Assembly: GCA_026225155.1 (NCBI GenBank)
Contig: JAMFSG010000059.1
Location: forward strand, 1-7,010
DNA length: 7,010 nucleotides
DNA from: Verrucomicrobiota bacterium
GTDB lineage: Bacteria > Verrucomicrobiota > Verrucomicrobiia > Limisphaerales > UBA11358
Reading direction: 5' to 3'
Part shown: positions 5,527 through 7,010 of the stretch, piece by piece
Layout of the letters: every line of letters starts with the position of its first letter
Position numbering within the stretch: position 1 is the stretch's first letter
Made by a program: the position numbers and the translations under genes
The notes under the pieces: generated by a model
The model's input: the letters and a program-made list of their open reading frames with translations, nothing else
What the model was told of the DNA's origin: nothing
The model's database searches: none

Positions 5527-5895
5527 ATGAACGCTTTTCAAATTATCTTCACGCCGACCAGTGCGGCGGAACTGGCCAAGATGCCGAAGGAATTGCAATT
5601 GCAGATCCTCGGCGATTTTCGCGGCCTGCCGCAGCACGTCATCGCCAGCGAACTCGAAGATTTCGGCAAGCTGGAAAACGGCGGCCATATCCTGCACCGT
5701 TTTCGCATCGGCGATTACCGCGTCTATTTTGAACGCCACAAACTCGGCGTCCTCGTCCATCGCATCTTGAGCCGGCACACGTTGAAAGATTTCTTTTTTC
5801 GTTCCGGCATCAAAACCGGCGAAGACGAGGCATTGCAGGAAAATCCCAAATTCTGGGAGCTCATCGAAGCCGCCAAAACTTCAGAGAAGAATTAA
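5527..5895 (+). CDS. RelE/ParE-superfamily toxin-like protein, apparently solitary (122 aa)
   Basis: A RelE/ParE-fold protein. The N-terminus MNAFQIIFTPTSAAELAKMP matches the family start (strand, then a helix with an L..LP-type end). The core HRFRIGDYRVYFERHKLGVLVHRILSRHTLKDFFFR (residues 57-92) is the typical basic RxRxGDYRV block followed by the last strand; Arg58, Arg60, Arg65 and Arg83 are candidate RNA-contacting residues. About 30 extra residues extend past the usual end, to FWELIEAAK. A GTG at 5509 could add six residues, but the ATG at 5527 places the first strand at the expected position, so it is preferred. No antitoxin gene is present: 130 bp separate it from the divergent DUF748 gene, and a promoter and riboswitch follow. 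It may be an orphan toxin-like protein or a domesticated relative. A weak hairpin (5900-5914) follows the stop. Confidence 0.82.
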   Translation: MNAFQIIFTPTSAAELAKMPKELQLQILGDFRGLPQHVIASELEDFGKLENGGHILHRFRIGDYRVYFERHKLGVLVHRILSRHTLKDFFFRSGIKTGEDEALQENPKFWELIEAAKTSEKN

Positions 5896-5946
5896 GGTTC
5901 TGCGCCGGTCGCAGGGTATTTCAAATTACTGCAGCAAAAAAAGTTT

Positions 5947-5975
5947 TTGACAACGTCGCACATATAAATCATTGT
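5947..5975 (+). promoter_or_regulatory. Candidate vegetative promoter for the riboswitch-thrC transcript
   Basis: A perfect -35 hexamer TTGACA (5947-5952) lies about 46 bases before the riboswitch. The -10 element is less clear: CATTGT at 5970-5975 has ideal 17-bp spacing but a weak match, and TTGTAT at 5972-5977 is an alternative. Either would start the transcript near 5982-5985, just ahead of the SAM aptamer. Confidence 0.45.
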
Positions 5976-5997
5976 ATCCGCATCCGTTGATTTGACG

Positions 5998-6117
5998 GAC
6001 TCATAACGAGTGGTCGAGGGACTGGCCCGATGACACCACGGCAACCGATTGAACTTGTTTTCAACGTCAGGTGCCAATTCCAGCTCGAGCATCATTAGCT
6101 TGGGAAAAATGAGAAGC
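5998..6117 (+). ncRNA. SAM-I (S-box) riboswitch aptamer
   Basis: The S-box core is easily read. CTCAT (6000-6004) opens P1, followed by AACGAG and the P2 strand GTGGT. Then come the conserved GGGACTGGCCCGATGA (6018-6033), the returning strand ACCAC and GGCAACC (6040-6046), a P3 hairpin, the conserved GGTGCCAATTCCAGC (6070-6084), P4, and ATGAG (6109-6113) closing P1. These are the family's defining elements, including the kink-turn region and the SAM-binding core. The 3' strand of P1 continues as GAGAAG (6111-6116), which can pair instead with CTTCTC (6141-6146) inside the downstream terminator. That gives a standard off-switch: SAM stabilises P1, frees the terminator strand and stops transcription before thrC. 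Confidence 0.94.
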
Positions 6118-6136
6118 GAAGCACAACCGTTTTGTC

Positions 6137-6167
6137 GCCCCTTCTCGTCATGAGTCGGGGCTTTTTT
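6137..6167 (+). terminator. Riboswitch-controlled intrinsic terminator
   Basis: GCCCC (6137-6141) pairs with GGGGC (6157-6161). A two-base internal mismatch and an inner stem CTC/GAG (6144-6146 with 6152-6154) close a GTCAT loop. Six T's follow at 6162-6167, then more T's. The 5' strand overlaps CTTCTC, the partner of the antiterminator segment 6111-6116 in the aptamer's P1, so the two structures exclude each other. Confidence 0.85.
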
Positions 6168-6185
6168 GTTTTTAACAAATCATCG

Positions 6186-6226
6186 TCATCGTCATTCTCA
6201 TAAACCGAAATTGAGGATGACGATGA
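6186..6226 (+). repeat. Long hairpin of trinucleotide-like repeats in the thrC leader
   Basis: Bases 6186-6199 (TCATCGTCATTCTC) pair with 6213-6226 (GAGGATGACGATGA): 13 Watson-Crick pairs and one G-U, with a 13-base loop. The arms are made of ATC/GAT-type repeats that continue outside the stem (CATCGTCATCGTCAT before, GAGGATGAC after). It lies between the riboswitch terminator and the thrC start and lacks a T run, so it is not an obvious terminator. Confidence 0.75.
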
Positions 6227-6257
6227 GAACGAGGATGACAAAGATTGAAATTTATTT

Positions 6258-7010
6258 ATGAGTGAACAACACGGTTTCATGAAGGCGCTCAAGTGCCGCG
6301 AATGCGGTCGCGAATATCCGCTCACCGCCACGCACGTCTGCGAATTCGATTTCGGCCCGCTCGAAGTCGCCTACGATTACGACCGCATCAAAAAATCGCT
6401 CACGCGCGAAGCCATCGCGTCGCGTCCGAAAACGATGTGGCGTTATCGCGAGCTTTTACCCATCGCGGGCGAACCGACTGTGGGCAAGCAAGTTGGTTTT
6501 ACGCCGCTTGTGAAAGCCGATCGCCTCGCGAAAAAACTCGGCATCCGCGAACTTTACATCAAGAACGACGCCGTGAATTATCCGACGCTTTCGTTCAAAG
6601 ACCGAGTCGTCAGCGTCGCCTTGAGCCGCGCGAAGGAACTTGGTTTTGAAACCGTCGCGTGCGCGTCCACGGGAAATTTGGCCAATTCCGTCGCCGCCAA
6701 CGCTGCGAGCGCGGGATTAAAATCCTACGTTTTCATTCCGTCGGATTTGGAGCAGGGAAAAATTTTGAACTCGCTCATCTACGGCGCGAACGTCATCTGC
6801 ATCAAAGGCCATTACGACGAAGTGAACCGCCTCTGCGCCGAGATCGCCGGCAAATTCGGCTGGGCGTTTGTGAACGTCAACATGCGTCCCTATTACGCCG
6901 AAGGCTCCAAGAGCATGGCGTATGAGATTGCCGAACAGCTCGGCTGGCGCGCACCGCAGCACACCATCATCCCGATGGCGTCCGGCTCGCTGCTCACGAA
7001 GATCCACAAG
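6258..7010 (+). CDS. thrC: Threonine synthase, N-terminal 251 residues (runs off the window)
   Basis: Threonine synthase converts O-phospho-L-homoserine to L-threonine and phosphate in the cytoplasm, using pyridoxal 5'-phosphate. The translation shows an N-terminal zinc-knuckle-like region (C13xxC16 and C28), then QVGFTPL, then LYIKNDAVNYPTLSFKDR, in which Lys114 is the Schiff-base lysine. The phosphate-binding type loop is ASTGNLANSVAA (STGN at 137-140). The PMASGSLLTKIHK segment near the window end precedes the PLP-binding glycine region of the family. The fourth expected cysteine (CxxCFGPL) is replaced by Asp31 (CEFDFGPL). ATG 6258 is chosen because MSEQHGFMKALKCRECG has the usual short lead before the first CxxC; Met8 is an alternative start. 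No Shine-Dalgarno sequence is evident. The gene sits 90 bases after a SAM riboswitch terminator, so SAM probably represses it. The 3' end is outside the window. Confidence 0.96.
   Translation, partial: MSEQHGFMKALKCRECGREYPLTATHVCEFDFGPLEVAYDYDRIKKSLTREAIASRPKTMWRYRELLPIAGEPTVGKQVGFTPLVKADRLAKKLGIRELYIKNDAVNYPTLSFKDRVVSVALSRAKELGFETVACASTGNLANSVAANAASAGLKSYVFIPSDLEQGKILNSLIYGANVICIKGHYDEVNRLCAEIAGKFGWAFVNVNMRPYYAEGSKSMAYEIAEQLGWRAPQHTIIPMASGSLLTKIHK

Noticed and set aside
6095..6331. A minus-strand frame with Ser and Asp runs
   Set aside because: The runs come from the ATC/GAT repeats of the thrC leader, and the frame overlaps the riboswitch terminator and the thrC coding start.
6717..7007. 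A 96-codon minus-strand frame opposite threonine synthase
   Set aside because: It is an antisense shadow of thrC, whose family motifs are intact.
1..7010. CRISPR arrays and rRNA genes
   Set aside because: No set of regularly spaced repeats with unique spacers and no rRNA-like sequence was seen anywhere in the window.

Overview
The window looks like a junction between ordinary chromosome and a mobile accessory region in a bacterium of the Verrucomicrobiota, probably near the Pedosphaera/Limisphaerales lineage. That placement is inferred from three things: the style of the DUF748 and BON proteins, the mostly absent Shine-Dalgarno sequences, and the kind of small cassette proteins present. No rRNA or marker gene confirms it.

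Positions 1 to about 1429 are accessory. They begin with the 3' end of an IS30-family insertion sequence (transposase C-terminus, 2-94, and the terminal region to about 126). Next come two minus-strand gene cassettes. Their small genes (135-395, unknown soluble protein; 493-813, two-helix membrane protein) are separated by attC-like sites at 409-498 and 827-899, which resemble an integron cassette array. No integron integrase is visible, so this may be the edge of an integron or an integrase-less cluster (CALIN). A small plus-strand gene of unknown function (907-1107) follows. The stretch 1108-1428 has no gene, only a 10-bp direct repeat and a small dyad. At 1429-1466, on the minus strand, lies the 5' half of a tRNA-Lys(CTT) gene. 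It breaks off in the anticodon arm, as expected if an integrative element entered there.

Positions 1467-7010 look like core chromosome. A 420-bp gene-free stretch holds a hairpin and a near-consensus sigma-54 promoter (1781-1796) upstream of a BON-domain lipoprotein (1889-2233). A strong bidirectional terminator (2245-2279) separates this gene from a convergent 1026-residue DUF748/AsmA-like envelope protein (5397-2317). Divergent from that is a solitary RelE/ParE-like protein (5527-5895) with no antitoxin gene beside it.

The right end holds a vegetative-type promoter candidate, a SAM-I (S-box) riboswitch (about 5998-6117), its intrinsic terminator (6137-6167), a further long hairpin (6186-6226), and the first 251 codons of threonine synthase (6258 to the window end). 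The sequence fits SAM-induced premature termination of thrC, tying the threonine branch of the aspartate pathway to methionine/SAM status. The cassette/tRNA junction and the SAM-controlled thrC leader are the two most interesting parts.
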